This document shows, piece by piece, positions 14,595 to 21,675 of a DNA stretch of 22,885 bases. The stretch's first letter is position 1; each line of letters starts with the position of its first letter. A program made the translations under genes and the position numbers. This DNA comes from a virus: positions 1 through 22,885 of IMG/VR virus record IMGVR_UViG_3300020171_000137. One strand, given 5' to 3'. The notes below the pieces were generated by a model, which searched no databases, was not told the DNA's origin, and saw only the letters and a list, made by a program, of their open reading frames with translations.

Positions 14595-14804
14595 TTTTTC
14601 CACCACATCTAAATCACAGAGCATCCCGAACATCAACATCTTTTCGTTTTCCGTGAGTCTTTCCCAAATCTCAATTCCTTTATCCTGCCCCTCCCAAGTC
14701 AGCCTCCAGCTTTTCTTGCCTCGTCTTTCTGCAAGCCCCTCCGCCACAAGTTCTTCCAATGCAATTTCGGAATTCTCAGCAGATTGCAATATTACTTTTT
14801 TCAT
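14592..14804 (-). CDS. Small winged-helix-like protein
   Basis: This 70-residue protein has a segment IALEELVAEGLAERRGKKSW followed by RLTWEGQDKGIEIWERL. This helix-turn then 'wing' pattern ('L...GL..R....W.LT..G') is that of small winged-helix DNA-binding proteins. It may regulate neighbouring genes, or be a structural variant of the fold. The shared junction motif precedes its start (AGGAGGAACCTTAAATG). Confidence 0.55.
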   Translation of the reverse strand: MKKVILQSAENSEIALEELVAEGLAERRGKKSWRLTWEGQDKGIEIWERLTENEKMLMFGMLCDLDVVEK

Positions 14805-14821
14805 TTAAGGTTCCTCCTCTA
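14802..14821 (-). promoter_or_regulatory. Shared gene-junction ribosome site, near copy 3
   Basis: The minus strand reads TAGAGGAGGAACCTTAAATG. The core AGGAGGAACCTTA is identical to the other two copies; the stop is TAG and two extra bases precede the ATG. The hairpin is shorter here (AGG/CCT). Confidence 0.75.
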
Positions 14822-14977
14822 ATCTAGTTTTACCGTCCTCTCTATTGTTATTAGGCTTGGTTTTCCCGCCCTTATCTGAATCTTTACACTTCCATAATAA
14901 CACGGCCAATCTATTTTATCAAGGCTCTTTTTAAGCTCAATATCATTCTGGTTTTCTATCTCAAACTTGTCTGTCAT
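14819..14977 (-). CDS. 52-residue phage protein, unknown
   Basis: The ATG at 14977 comes one base after the stop of the minor head protein gene, with GAGGAAC as ribosome site. The protein starts MTDKFEIENQNDIELKKSLD and ends in a beta-hairpin-like YYGSVKIQIRAGKPSLITIE then RTVKLD. This 'YGSVKIQ.R.GKP..I..E.T.KLD' ending is of a kind seen in small phage proteins of unknown role. It ends within the third copy of the junction motif. Confidence 0.65.
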   Translation of the reverse strand: MTDKFEIENQNDIELKKSLDKIDWPCYYGSVKIQIRAGKPSLITIERTVKLD

Positions 14978-14978
14978 A

Positions 14979-15590
14979 TTATTGTTCCTCTAACATCGCT
15001 GGGGCAAGAGTGCATCGGCAATTAAACGGGTCAACCCCCGGACAAAACATCGAGCCATCAGGAAAAGGTTGATTTATTGGTATAACACCGGCGGCTTCAT
15101 TCTCCTGGTGTGCCGGTCTGACATCAGCATCGCCAACAGTTACCCATTGTTTACCAGTCACCCCCATACCATTCATCCTGTCGTAACTTGCGGTACTGAG
15201 TGCAGTGTTGGTCTCTGTTTGTGCTATTAGTTTAGAGCGGTATTTGCTCATGTCATCAAAGGTATTCCGTATATCACGAGCTAATCCGTCAATCCCCCGC
15301 TTATTCTGAATCCCGTCGCTGATTGTTTGCGCTAGTCTGGTTTTAGTTTCATCATCCATGCGGGTGATCAGCTTAGCAGAATGAGACGTTGCCCAGTCTA
15401 TGGCCTTCTGGATGGGCGGGCCTTCAAATTTTATTGCTAAACCTAATTTAGTTGTCCCATAAGATACCATTTGGGCATCCCCTTGCAAATAAGCTCTAAC
15501 TAAATGACTACCCACAGTCAGCCTGATTTGCCGGTGAAAGGCTGCTAGAATCGGGTCAAGTAGATTATCAATATCTTCTGGTAATGGCAT
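14979..15590 (-). CDS. Minor head / head morphogenesis protein (Mu F, SPP1 gp7-like)
   Basis: This 203-residue protein has a long helical first half, then LARDIRNTFDDMSKYRSKLI, AQTETNTALSTASYDRMNGM and the family signature: WVTVGDADVRPAHQEN (D154, D156, R158, H161), PFPDGSMFCPG and a closing NCRCTLAP (C191, C193). Mu F-type proteins are few-copy head components near the portal. This one is short for the family, many of which exceed 250 residues. It starts at TAATG, where the stop of the previous gene and this start overlap by one base. Confidence 0.85.
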   Translation of the reverse strand: MPLPEDIDNLLDPILAAFHRQIRLTVGSHLVRAYLQGDAQMVSYGTTKLGLAIKFEGPPIQKAIDWATSHSAKLITRMDDETKTRLAQTISDGIQNKRGIDGLARDIRNTFDDMSKYRSKLIAQTETNTALSTASYDRMNGMGVTGKQWVTVGDADVRPAHQENEAAGVIPINQPFPDGSMFCPGVDPFNCRCTLAPAMLEEQ

Positions 15591-15784
15591 TATTGCTCCA
15601 CATTCCTAGAATAAAGTTCACTTAAATCAGGCATGGCTTTATCGAGGGCATCAAAGTATTTTGCCATTGTCTTTTCAAGATCACGCTCTAGTTTGGCGTT
15701 TTGGGTGTTTTCGAGGCTTCCGGGTAACCTCGCTTCCAATAGCGATAATATCCCGTTTATCTCCTGCATCACCTCTTGATTCAT
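15590..15784 (-). CDS. Small helical protein before the minor head gene
   Basis: The protein is 64 residues from the ATG at 15784, chosen because AGGAG lies nine bases before it; a TTG two codons upstream is less likely. The sequence is helical (MNQEVMQEINGILSLLEARL, then ERDLEKTMAKYFDALDKAMP). Its first 104 bases overlap the zinc-ribbon gene in another frame. The role is unknown; position next to portal and minor head genes suggests a head component. Confidence 0.55.
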   Translation of the reverse strand: MNQEVMQEINGILSLLEARLPGSLENTQNAKLERDLEKTMAKYFDALDKAMPDLSELYSRNVEQ

Positions 15785-15884
15785 CTTCAATAACTCCTGT
15801 ACCTTTGCACTTCTGGCAGAATAACCGTATTACGCCACCCTGATATTCCTTAACTCCTGAACCATCGCAAGCTACGCAAATCAC
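15681..15884 (-). CDS. DnaJ-type zinc-ribbon mini-protein
   Basis: This 67-residue protein starts at GTG 15884 with GGGAG six bases upstream. It contains two CxxCxGxG motifs, CVACDGSG (C3, C6) and CQKCKGTG (C23, C26), as in the zinc domain of DnaJ. The rest is a basic tail (RKPRKHPKRQTRA). The tail overlaps the next gene by 104 bases in a different frame. It may bind zinc and help folding or nucleic acid binding. No J domain is present, so it is not a DnaJ. Confidence 0.6.
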   Translation of the reverse strand: MICVACDGSGVKEYQGGVIRLFCQKCKGTGVIEDESRGDAGDKRDIIAIGSEVTRKPRKHPKRQTRA

Positions 15885-16141
15885 ACTAAACTCCCTTTAT
15901 AGACAAACAGATGTTCCTTACCGCACGGGCAAGGTAAATCTTCAAATGGTATATCGCTATGCTGTGCAAATTCCTTTTCATATCCACACGGCATTGTGAT
16001 TGTGAACTTACCGAGACGGCATCTGTCCATTAAATCTACGAGCGTTTGTCTGTCTTTAACGACTGCTGCGGTATACGATTCCGTTGTAGATTGCAGATAT
16101 TCACTGACTGTTATCCTGCCCTCAAAACCTCTAACTTCCAA
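15881..16141 (-). CDS. Small Cys-containing phage protein
   Basis: This 86-residue protein has a helical start, then TITMPCGYEKEFAQHSDIPF and LPCPCGKEHLFVYKG, giving C52, C71, C73 plus H61 and H77 as possible metal ligands. Its stop overlaps the GTG of the DnaJ-type gene (GTGTGA). I know no function. The 'CPCGKEHLF' ending is of a type seen in small proteins near phage portal genes. Confidence 0.6.
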   Translation of the reverse strand: MEVRGFEGRITVSEYLQSTTESYTAAVVKDRQTLVDLMDRCRLGKFTITMPCGYEKEFAQHSDIPFEDLPCPCGKEHLFVYKGSLV

Positions 16142-16256
16142 GTCGCTCCTTTTCTGCCCTCTTTGCTTTCACTTTAAGGACGGCATTCAATAGTTCACGA
16201 TCTCCATTACGCCCAAAAAGAAGATGGGCAAATATCCGACATATCCAAGCGTTCAT
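16131..16256 (-). CDS. 41-residue basic protein coupled to the portal gene
   Basis: The start ATG overlaps the portal stop (ATGA), with GAGGAG six bases upstream. It overlaps the next gene by 11 bases. The sequence starts MNAWICRIFAHLLFGRNGDR and ends in a basic helix (AVLKVKAKRAEKERLGS). Coupling on both sides supports translation. The function is unknown. Confidence 0.6.
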   Translation of the reverse strand: MNAWICRIFAHLLFGRNGDRELLNAVLKVKAKRAEKERLGS

Positions 16257-17626
16257 TCTAAACTCCTCTTGTATTCCCTTAACGCCTTAATTAGTTTAAC
16301 ACTGGATTCCTGTGTGGGTTTAGCTACTTTACTCAAAGCGTCCAGCACTTCAGCAGGGTCATTTACTCCCAACGCTATCAACGCCACCTGCTTAACATCG
16401 TCTGATTCCGCTAGTTCCGGCATAACAGTAAGTATCTGTCCTAACGCCACTGCTACTGCTGTCGCATCTTCAGGCGCTATCGCAGGGAAGTCTCTATCCA
16501 CATACCACTTGTCTTCAGGTACTTCATTATGCTCTAATATCAATTCGTCAATATCGTTATAAGCTCCACCCCAAATCGCCTGATAGCTCTGGAACATCTT
16601 CATCATTGGTAGTTCAACCGTCTTCGCGGTTGCCAGGTTGCCTATTGATATATCCCCGAAGTATTGCTCAGGAATACCTACTGCCGCACAGATTTGCATC
16701 TTAATCATCCTACCATCGTGATAGGCTGAAGAGGCTCCCGACTCTGTTCTAATGGGTGTGGTGTCCGACCCCATATTTTCAACCAGAACACTACCGGCGT
16801 TAGGAGTCTTATCGTCGAGCTTGCCCTTAATGGCTGTAACCGCCGCCTGACCGCCTGTGACCTTCGTACGCCAGGCGAAACGGGCGAGGGCTAGCATTAC
16901 CGCTATTCTTGATGCTAAGAACCGCCTGTACTGTTTAATCCAATCTAATGCCGGTAATAATAGCGGATTACCCCGCTGACTAATGGTATTGTTTGTCAGG
17001 TGATAGATTATGGCGTCCTCAGTCTTTTTAACCGAATTGCCGTACATATCAATCCCGGCTTCGTCTCTGACATTGGTGATATTGCGGTAGATGCCAGTGT
17101 GCACCTTACCAGTATTATCCGACCAGTCTCGCCTGAAGTATTTCACATCCTCACTATCATCGGGATTGGTGATTATCTCCGTTATCTCCAGCGGGTCAAT
17201 ACGTCTGATGATTGACTCATTACCTAAAAAGACAGCAAAGAATACTTCGCCATCTACCAAGAGTTTGTCAGATGACATACGCTGTCCTTTAGGCGATAGG
17301 ACTGTTTTATTCTGCCTGGCGTTCCAGAAGGAGTCAAGAACTTCTGTAACCTGTTCGTCATCGGCACTCCATACCATGCCGGTACCGAAAGTATAATCAG
17401 TCCAAAGCCTAATAGACTGTTTAGCTAATGGATCCTTGAGGTAGTAGAGCCGTGAGAGTAGTAAGTTTTCTTTACGGACATTAGCAGTGATAATATCGCC
17501 GGTGCCGCTACTCAGGTTAAGCCAGCCTGAATCTTCTATTTTAAGTTCCTGCTCAACGCTGGACGTAGCTTCTCTGAGAATATCCTCTAGTTCGCCGCCC
17601 ACTTTAACTGTCTTTTCTCTTTTCAT
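16253..17626 (-). CDS. Portal protein
   Basis: The protein is 457 residues. The first part holds SRLYYLKDPLAKQSIRLWTD and YTFGTGMVW, where the chain recognises portal-type folds; the core has LLVDGEVFFAVFLGNESIIR (the conserved GE in the wing region) and RIDPLEITEIITNPDD. The later helical part contains LLLPALDWIKQYRRFLASRI, RFAWRTKVTGG and the catalytic-free stem IPEQYFGDISIGNLATAKTV. Portals form a 12-subunit ring at one vertex, through which terminase pumps DNA. The gene starts inside the terminase stop (ATGA), the normal order. The length is normal for the family. Confidence 0.88.
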   Translation of the reverse strand: MKREKTVKVGGELEDILREATSSVEQELKIEDSGWLNLSSGTGDIITANVRKENLLLSRLYYLKDPLAKQSIRLWTDYTFGTGMVWSADDEQVTEVLDSFWNARQNKTVLSPKGQRMSSDKLLVDGEVFFAVFLGNESIIRRIDPLEITEIITNPDDSEDVKYFRRDWSDNTGKVHTGIYRNITNVRDEAGIDMYGNSVKKTEDAIIYHLTNNTISQRGNPLLLPALDWIKQYRRFLASRIAVMLALARFAWRTKVTGGQAAVTAIKGKLDDKTPNAGSVLVENMGSDTTPIRTESGASSAYHDGRMIKMQICAAVGIPEQYFGDISIGNLATAKTVELPMMKMFQSYQAIWGGAYNDIDELILEHNEVPEDKWYVDRDFPAIAPEDATAVAVALGQILTVMPELAESDDVKQVALIALGVNDPAEVLDALSKVAKPTQESSVKLIKALREYKRSLE

Positions 17627-18813
17627 AAGTCTAAATCCACCTCATTCATTACCACTGAGTCGTAAACTAGGATTGCGTCTCTCTCTATCGGTTCAACTTT
17701 ACCCATGATGGCGTAACGTCTGGCATCGGTTCCATGCGACCATATATGAGTAGTCTTTTCGGTAAGTCTGCCATTCTTATCGGCAACAAATCTTAGATTC
17801 CGCATCTCTTTAATGCAGTTTACGGAGTCCTTTGTCCAGTATTGATGATACTGCCTGACTCTCTGGTGTCCGTACTCAACACTGCCGGCGCCCTTTGGGG
17901 CCGCCTTGATATTAAAGCCGTACTGGTAAATCTCTTCTATGCTCTTAGGTTCCGCGCTATCGGCATATATCTCGTCATAGTGCTTTTTAACACCGAGTTC
18001 GTCCATCCGGTGAGCAATGGCGTCATTGGTTAAACCTTTCTCGTAAATCAACTCCTGGCTGTATAGGTTATCGTCCCTGATGACATTTTTAATTAATGAT
18101 GTCGGGTCATTGGAGTAACCGAAGTCAAGTCCGTAGAAGGCGTCACCCGGGGGTAGTATTTCAACCTGGTTGAATAGCGGATATACAAGCCCTTCGATTT
18201 TACCGAGCTTACCTAGTCCGTAGATTGACCACCAGTTAGGGTCCTTATCTTTGTTGCTCTTTATGTTGGCAATAACACCTGGAGGGAGAACATCGAGTGC
18301 ATCTAAAAAAGTCGAATGGATATAGGCGTTCTCCGGTTGCCCTATCCAATATTCATGCGCCCAGAACTCACTAACGGGATTCCAGTCGACAAATGTAAAC
18401 TTACTGGTGCGTATATCCAGACCCCTGGCGGTTTCCCACGGCACATTATTACCCTCGTTAATGAAGAGGATATCCCGGCGTGGCCCGCGTACCTTATCGG
18501 ATTCATCAGCTCCGAAGAACTCTATAACGCCGTTCCCAAAATGATATTGCGCTTCCGTTTTGTTGTAGGCGTTATCATCGAAAGAATCACCGAGAATATT
18601 CTTGAAGTCCCGTATGCACCCTCTTTTCAGATGCGGCATGGACTCAGAAACAATTGATATTAACAGGTTATTCTTGGCGTGTTGTGCAATGAGTATTAGT
18701 AACTGGAGGATTGAATAAGTCTTGGAGCTGGCAGTCCCGCCCTCATTAAGTGCCCTACGTTTCCCCCTGCGGTATGCCAATGCATTCTCTTCATAGATTC
18801 TTGTAGTCTCCAC
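17623..18813 (-). CDS. Terminase large subunit (ATPase-nuclease)
   Basis: The protein is 396 residues with a GTG start at 18813. Walker A lies at residues 25-32 (GGTASSKT). The Walker B region, DILFINEGN (114-122), has Asn119 where most have Asp, a variant known from terminases with 'INEA/GN'. The nuclease half has FYGLDFGYSNDPT (D230), DEIYADSAEPKSIEE (D285) and WSHGTDARRYAI (D363), the three acidic sites of the RNase H-like fold. It cuts concatemeric DNA and drives packaging. It follows the small subunit by two bases and precedes the portal. Confidence 0.9.
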   Translation of the reverse strand: METTRIYEENALAYRRGKRRALNEGGTASSKTYSILQLLILIAQHAKNNLLISIVSESMPHLKRGCIRDFKNILGDSFDDNAYNKTEAQYHFGNGVIEFFGADESDKVRGPRRDILFINEGNNVPWETARGLDIRTSKFTFVDWNPVSEFWAHEYWIGQPENAYIHSTFLDALDVLPPGVIANIKSNKDKDPNWWSIYGLGKLGKIEGLVYPLFNQVEILPPGDAFYGLDFGYSNDPTSLIKNVIRDDNLYSQELIYEKGLTNDAIAHRMDELGVKKHYDEIYADSAEPKSIEEIYQYGFNIKAAPKGAGSVEYGHQRVRQYHQYWTKDSVNCIKEMRNLRFVADKNGRLTEKTTHIWSHGTDARRYAIMGKVEPIERDAILVYDSVVMNEVDLDL

Positions 18814-18815
18814 AC

Positions 18816-19190
18816 TTACGTGCCTTCCCCTGCTATAATTTCCTCAGTCAATACCTTGGCTGTATTGGATACTACATTGATTGTCGGTTTAATCTCATTA
18901 CCTTTACTGGTTACATCAACACCCTGTGTAACCTTCCCCTCTATTCTCTCAATGATAAAGGTGTACTCGGATAGTTGTCCTTTAGCGGCTGACTTCCAAG
19001 CCGATAGTGCGGCGGCTTGTGCATAGGTTAGTTTCTTTGCGTCAATGGGTGCTGATATAGACTTATCTGCAAACTCTTTTAACCATGACGTTATGCAAAC
19101 TTCCTTACGCGGGCGTCCTTTCGGATTCCCCGAAACGCCCTTAACAAACGGTATTCCTATAATTCGCTGTTTATCAGCATTCTTAGACAT
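18816..19190 (-). CDS. Terminase small subunit-like protein
   Basis: This 124-residue protein has PFVKGVSGNPKGRPRK near the start, the 'GNPKGRP' motif of DUF5681-type proteins found just before large terminases, followed by helices (AQAAALSAWKSAAKGQLSEY, FIIERIEGKV). It would bind the phage DNA packaging site. The ribosome site GGAGTTAATC precedes it. It overlaps the methyltransferase gene by 8 bases. The assignment rests on motif and position. Confidence 0.75.
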   Translation of the reverse strand: MSKNADKQRIIGIPFVKGVSGNPKGRPRKEVCITSWLKEFADKSISAPIDAKKLTYAQAAALSAWKSAAKGQLSEYTFIIERIEGKVTQGVDVTSKGNEIKPTINVVSNTAKVLTEEIIAGEGT

Positions 19191-20346
19191 TGATTAACTC
19201 CGCTTTCTTTCCAGTAAAATCTTCATAGCGTTTGATTATGACATCGCAGTAATGTTCGCCTATTTCCATCATGTAACATCTTCTACCTAGCTTCTCACAG
19301 GCTATTAGTGTGGAGCCTGAGCCACCGAAGGGGTCGAGGACTGATTGCTTTGAATATAGCTTTATGAATTTACAACATAAGTCTACTGGCTTAGAGTATG
19401 AGAGGTCATTCCCCCCATCTCTGCTACCAGTATATAGCTTTGAATATTCCTGTTTCTCTAGTCCTTTATTTGGGTCGAGATTGCCTATAATGGCAATATA
19501 TTCAATGTCGGTCATCAAATGGCTGTTGTAATTCGGAGCGATATTACCCTTATGATATATAGCGAGGTCGTAATTTACTTTGTTTACCTTAGCTAATGCT
19601 ATGTATTCACCTATCAGGGGCTTGTTGTGAAAGTATATATTAACTAGCGCATAAAGTATAAGACTAGAAGGGTCAAAACTATCTACCTTGTTTTGCTTAA
19701 CCTGTTTCATACTATGGGAGTTTTGAAAAACTCCCCCACCTTCTGTCTCCATTCGATAAGGTGGATCAGTAAAGACCATATCCGCCTTCTCTCCCCCCAT
19801 CAATCTCTCCACATCCTCTTTCTTGGTAGCATCCCCGCATAAGAGTCTATGATTGCCTAGTTGCCACATTTCCCCAGTTTTACAGATAGTCTCTACTTTT
19901 TCAGGGATAGCGTCATCATCGGTTAAGCCTTCTGTCGGTTGATGTAATTGATTGATTAAATCTTCAATCTCCTTATCATCAAAGCCCGTTATCTCAATAT
20001 CAAACGCCCCGGTGTCAATCTCCTGAAGTAAATCCTTTAACATCGGTAAGTCCCACTCACCTGAAATCTTGTTGAGTGCCAGGTTAAGTGCCTTCTCTTT
20101 GGCGTCTGATAAATCAACTATTGAGACTTCGACTTCTGTCTGTCCGATGTCCTTTAGAATCTTTAATCGTTGGTGCCCGCCGACTAAGTTACCACTGCGT
20201 TTGTTCCAGACAAGAGGTTCTACAAGGTCGAACTCTTTCATTGATTTAGCAAGTTTCAGATATTCAGGGTCACTTGGTTTTAAGTCCTTTCTGGGATTAT
20301 ATTTAGCGGGTTTAATATCAACAATAGGGATGGTTTTAATCAGCAT
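19183..20346 (-). CDS. ParB-like domain fused to adenine DNA methyltransferase
   Basis: The protein is 387 residues. Residues 1-90 are ParB-like (NPRK at 17-20, LVGGHQRLKIL with GGHQR at 56-60). From ~155 it is a DNA methylase: WQLGNHRLLCGDAT, then TDPPY (193-197, motif IV) before DPFGGSGSTLIACEKLGR (338 on, motif I), the order of beta-class enzymes. TDPPY points to N6-adenine as target. No restriction gene is seen nearby, so it probably protects the phage DNA or marks it for control. ParB-methylase fusions are common in phages next to terminase genes. Confidence 0.88.
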   Translation of the reverse strand: MLIKTIPIVDIKPAKYNPRKDLKPSDPEYLKLAKSMKEFDLVEPLVWNKRSGNLVGGHQRLKILKDIGQTEVEVSIVDLSDAKEKALNLALNKISGEWDLPMLKDLLQEIDTGAFDIEITGFDDKEIEDLINQLHQPTEGLTDDDAIPEKVETICKTGEMWQLGNHRLLCGDATKKEDVERLMGGEKADMVFTDPPYRMETEGGGVFQNSHSMKQVKQNKVDSFDPSSLILYALVNIYFHNKPLIGEYIALAKVNKVNYDLAIYHKGNIAPNYNSHLMTDIEYIAIIGNLDPNKGLEKQEYSKLYTGSRDGGNDLSYSKPVDLCCKFIKLYSKQSVLDPFGGSGSTLIACEKLGRRCYMMEIGEHYCDVIIKRYEDFTGKKAELINV

Positions 20347-20355
20347 AATGCCTAC

Positions 20356-20622
20356 CTAGTTGCTTATCTTTGCTATATGGTCTGAAAGTTCCCTGATTCC
20401 GTGTCGCTGACTGTGACACCTTCCGCACAACATCAGGCAGTTGCTTTCGTCTAGCGGGTCGCCGCCTCTTGACCTGAACTTTATCTCGTGTTTTGATAAT
20501 CCTCTCCAATCCGGCCACTGACCGCAATCTTCACAAAATCCCCGACAGCGTTCTAGCAACTTCTGAGATAACTCGCGTTCCCCTTGCTTTTGAACTATCA
20601 TTTTATCACTGATTTGTTTCAT
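20356..20622 (-). CDS. HNH endonuclease, packaging type
   Basis: This 88-residue protein has C30xxC33, LSKHEIKFRSRGGDPLDESN (H45, N61) and LMLCGRCHSQRHG (C66, C69, H70, H74): zinc-bound HNH. HNH proteins placed just before terminase genes assist the terminase in cutting DNA ends in many HK97-like phages. Here only the methyltransferase gene lies between. The start ATG at 20622 has a weak ribosome site; the ATG at residue 8 is possible. Confidence 0.82.
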   Translation of the reverse strand: MKQISDKMIVQKQGERELSQKLLERCRGFCEDCGQWPDWRGLSKHEIKFRSRGGDPLDESNCLMLCGRCHSQRHGIRELSDHIAKISN

Positions 20623-20653
20623 GTTTACCGAGAAAGGTTTGATTCTAAAATAA

Positions 20654-20682
20654 ATATTAGGTTTTACACGTTATAGTGTGAA
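20654..20682 (-). promoter_or_regulatory. Candidate promoter for the minus-strand packaging operon
   Basis: On the minus strand TTCACA (20682-20677) and TAATAT (20659-20654) are 17 bases apart; the -10 matches the consensus in four of six bases. It lies 32 bases upstream of the HNH start. An imperfect palindrome covers the -35. Confidence 0.4.
20663..20682. promoter_or_regulatory. Operator-like inverted repeat
   Basis: TTTACAC and GTGTGAA form arms with six of seven positions complementary around a six-base spacer (GTTATA). It overlaps the -35 of the minus-strand promoter and lies eight bases upstream of the -35 of the plus-strand promoter, a position where a repressor could affect both. Confidence 0.4.
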
Positions 20683-20689
20683 TATGGAC

Positions 20690-20718
20690 TTGACAATATG
20701 GTTAGACACTGTTATCAT
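20690..20718 (+). promoter_or_regulatory. Strong promoter for the zinc-ribbon operon
   Basis: TTGACA (20690-20695), 17 bases, TATCAT (20713-20718). The ribosome site AAGGAGAG and the ATG at 20755 follow. This is the best sigma-70-type match in the window. Confidence 0.75.
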
Positions 20719-20754
20719 ATAGATAGTTAGAATAAATATAAGGAGAGAAACAAA

Positions 20755-20925
20755 ATGGATTACAAAGCTATAATTAAATCTACAACTACGTACTCAAAAA
20801 AATGGCAATGGGTAGTCAAGCATCTCAAGTGTTCCAAATGTGGCAAGGCTTATGACGTAAATCGCCCTGACTACGACAACTCAGAATTTGTATGCTGGAC
20901 TTGTTATAAGGAGGCATCTAAATGA
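20755..20925 (+). CDS. Zinc-ribbon mini-protein 1
   Basis: This 56-residue protein starts MDYKAIIKSTTTYSKKWQWV. C26xxC29 (CSKC) and C47xxC50 (CWTC) form one zinc ribbon. AAGGAGAG lies upstream, and the stop overlaps the next start (ATGA). It is the first gene after the strong promoter, so probably expressed early. The target is unknown. Confidence 0.7.
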   Translation: MDYKAIIKSTTTYSKKWQWVVKHLKCSKCGKAYDVNRPDYDNSEFVCWTCYKEASK

Positions 20926-21053
20926 CAACAAAAGTAATACCCGTCTGCCCTAAATGCCGAAAGCCTATTATAGATTTAGGTGGGGGAAAAGATTATGCTT
21001 GCCCTCACTGCCTAGTGAAACTAAGCGAAATATTGGGGGTATCAGTAAAATGA
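20922..21053 (+). CDS. Zinc-ribbon mini-protein 2
   Basis: This 43-residue protein, MTTKVIPVCPKCRKPIIDLG and on, has C9xxC12 and C27xxC30 as zinc ligands. It starts and ends with ATGA overlaps, so it is translated together with its neighbours. A ribosome site AAGGAGG lies inside the end of the first gene. Confidence 0.7.
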   Translation: MTTKVIPVCPKCRKPIIDLGGGKDYACPHCLVKLSEILGVSVK

Positions 21054-21316
21054 AATCATACATTTGTACTCGCTGCGATTGGGAATGGATACCACGAACT
21101 GACAAACCTAAGAACTGCCCCGGGTGTCACTCGCCTTATTGGGACAAGCCAAGGGTGCGAGAATACTACCCGCCAAAGGACAAGGAGGTCAAGACAGATG
21201 TTAGATACGGTTGCGAAAAATGCGGTAAAACTTTCAAGACTGCTCGTGAATGGCTTAATCATCGTAACCTGTTTTGTTCCTCTACCAGGATTAGAATCCT
21301 ACGTGGTCAAAAATAA
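21050..21316 (+). CDS. Double zinc-motif protein 3
   Basis: This 88-residue protein from ATG 21050 was chosen for its overlap with the previous stop. The N-terminal ribbon is C6xxC9 and C23xxC26 around WEWIPRTDKPKNCPGC, then SPYWDKPR, a pattern I have met in small proteins of archaea, Chloroflexota and phages. The second half is a C2HC-type finger: C55xxC58, H71, C76 (CEKCGKTFKTAREWLNHRN). This would fit a DNA- or RNA-binding regulator. Confidence 0.72.
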   Translation: MKSYICTRCDWEWIPRTDKPKNCPGCHSPYWDKPRVREYYPPKDKEVKTDVRYGCEKCGKTFKTAREWLNHRNLFCSSTRIRILRGQK

Positions 21317-21337
21317 ACACACAGGAGGTTAAATAAT

Positions 21338-21616
21338 ATGTACTGTCTATATTGCGGGGAATGTTGTAAGAAGATGAGTCCTATTTCAAACCCCGAAGTC
21401 TGCCCCTTTTTAGTAATTGACGGTACATTCTGCTTTTGTAATCAGTATAACCATCGACCCAAAGCGTGCGTTAATTATGATTACGCAATTAGATTCTGCC
21501 CTATTGGTATGTCTATATTGGGATTTACCTACCCCAAGGATAACAATAAAATTATAGAGCGCATAGATACGGGATGGGAAAAAATTAAGAGTAAGAATCT
21601 AACTGAATCGCTGTAG
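21338..21616 (+). CDS. YkgJ-like Cys-cluster protein 4
   Basis: This 92-residue protein starts MYCLYCGECCKKMSPIS, with CxxCGxCC (C3, C6, C9, C10), then C22, C32, C34, C44 and C54; HRPKACVNYDYAIRFCP follows the YkgJ/UPF0153 pattern of a metal- or Fe-S-binding protein. Strong ribosome site AGGAGG. It is the last gene of the operon, 21 bases after the previous one and just before the terminator. Confidence 0.7.
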   Translation: MYCLYCGECCKKMSPISNPEVCPFLVIDGTFCFCNQYNHRPKACVNYDYAIRFCPIGMSILGFTYPKDNNKIIERIDTGWEKIKSKNLTESL

Positions 21617-21639
21617 TCAACGTACAGGCTTCAAACAAG

Positions 21640-21675
21640 AGAGGGTGGCACATTGGCTACCCTCTTACTTTGTGT
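21640..21675 (+). terminator. Terminator hairpin after the zinc-ribbon operon
   Basis: AGAGGGT (21640-21646) pairs with ACCCTCT (21659-21665), with an inner GC pair of bases, followed by TACTTTGTGTTT. The T-run is imperfect. It stands between convergent transcription units and may serve both. Confidence 0.65.

Noticed and set aside
15681-15884. DnaJ co-chaperone
   Set aside because: Only the CxxCxGxG zinc motifs are present; there is no J domain with HPD.
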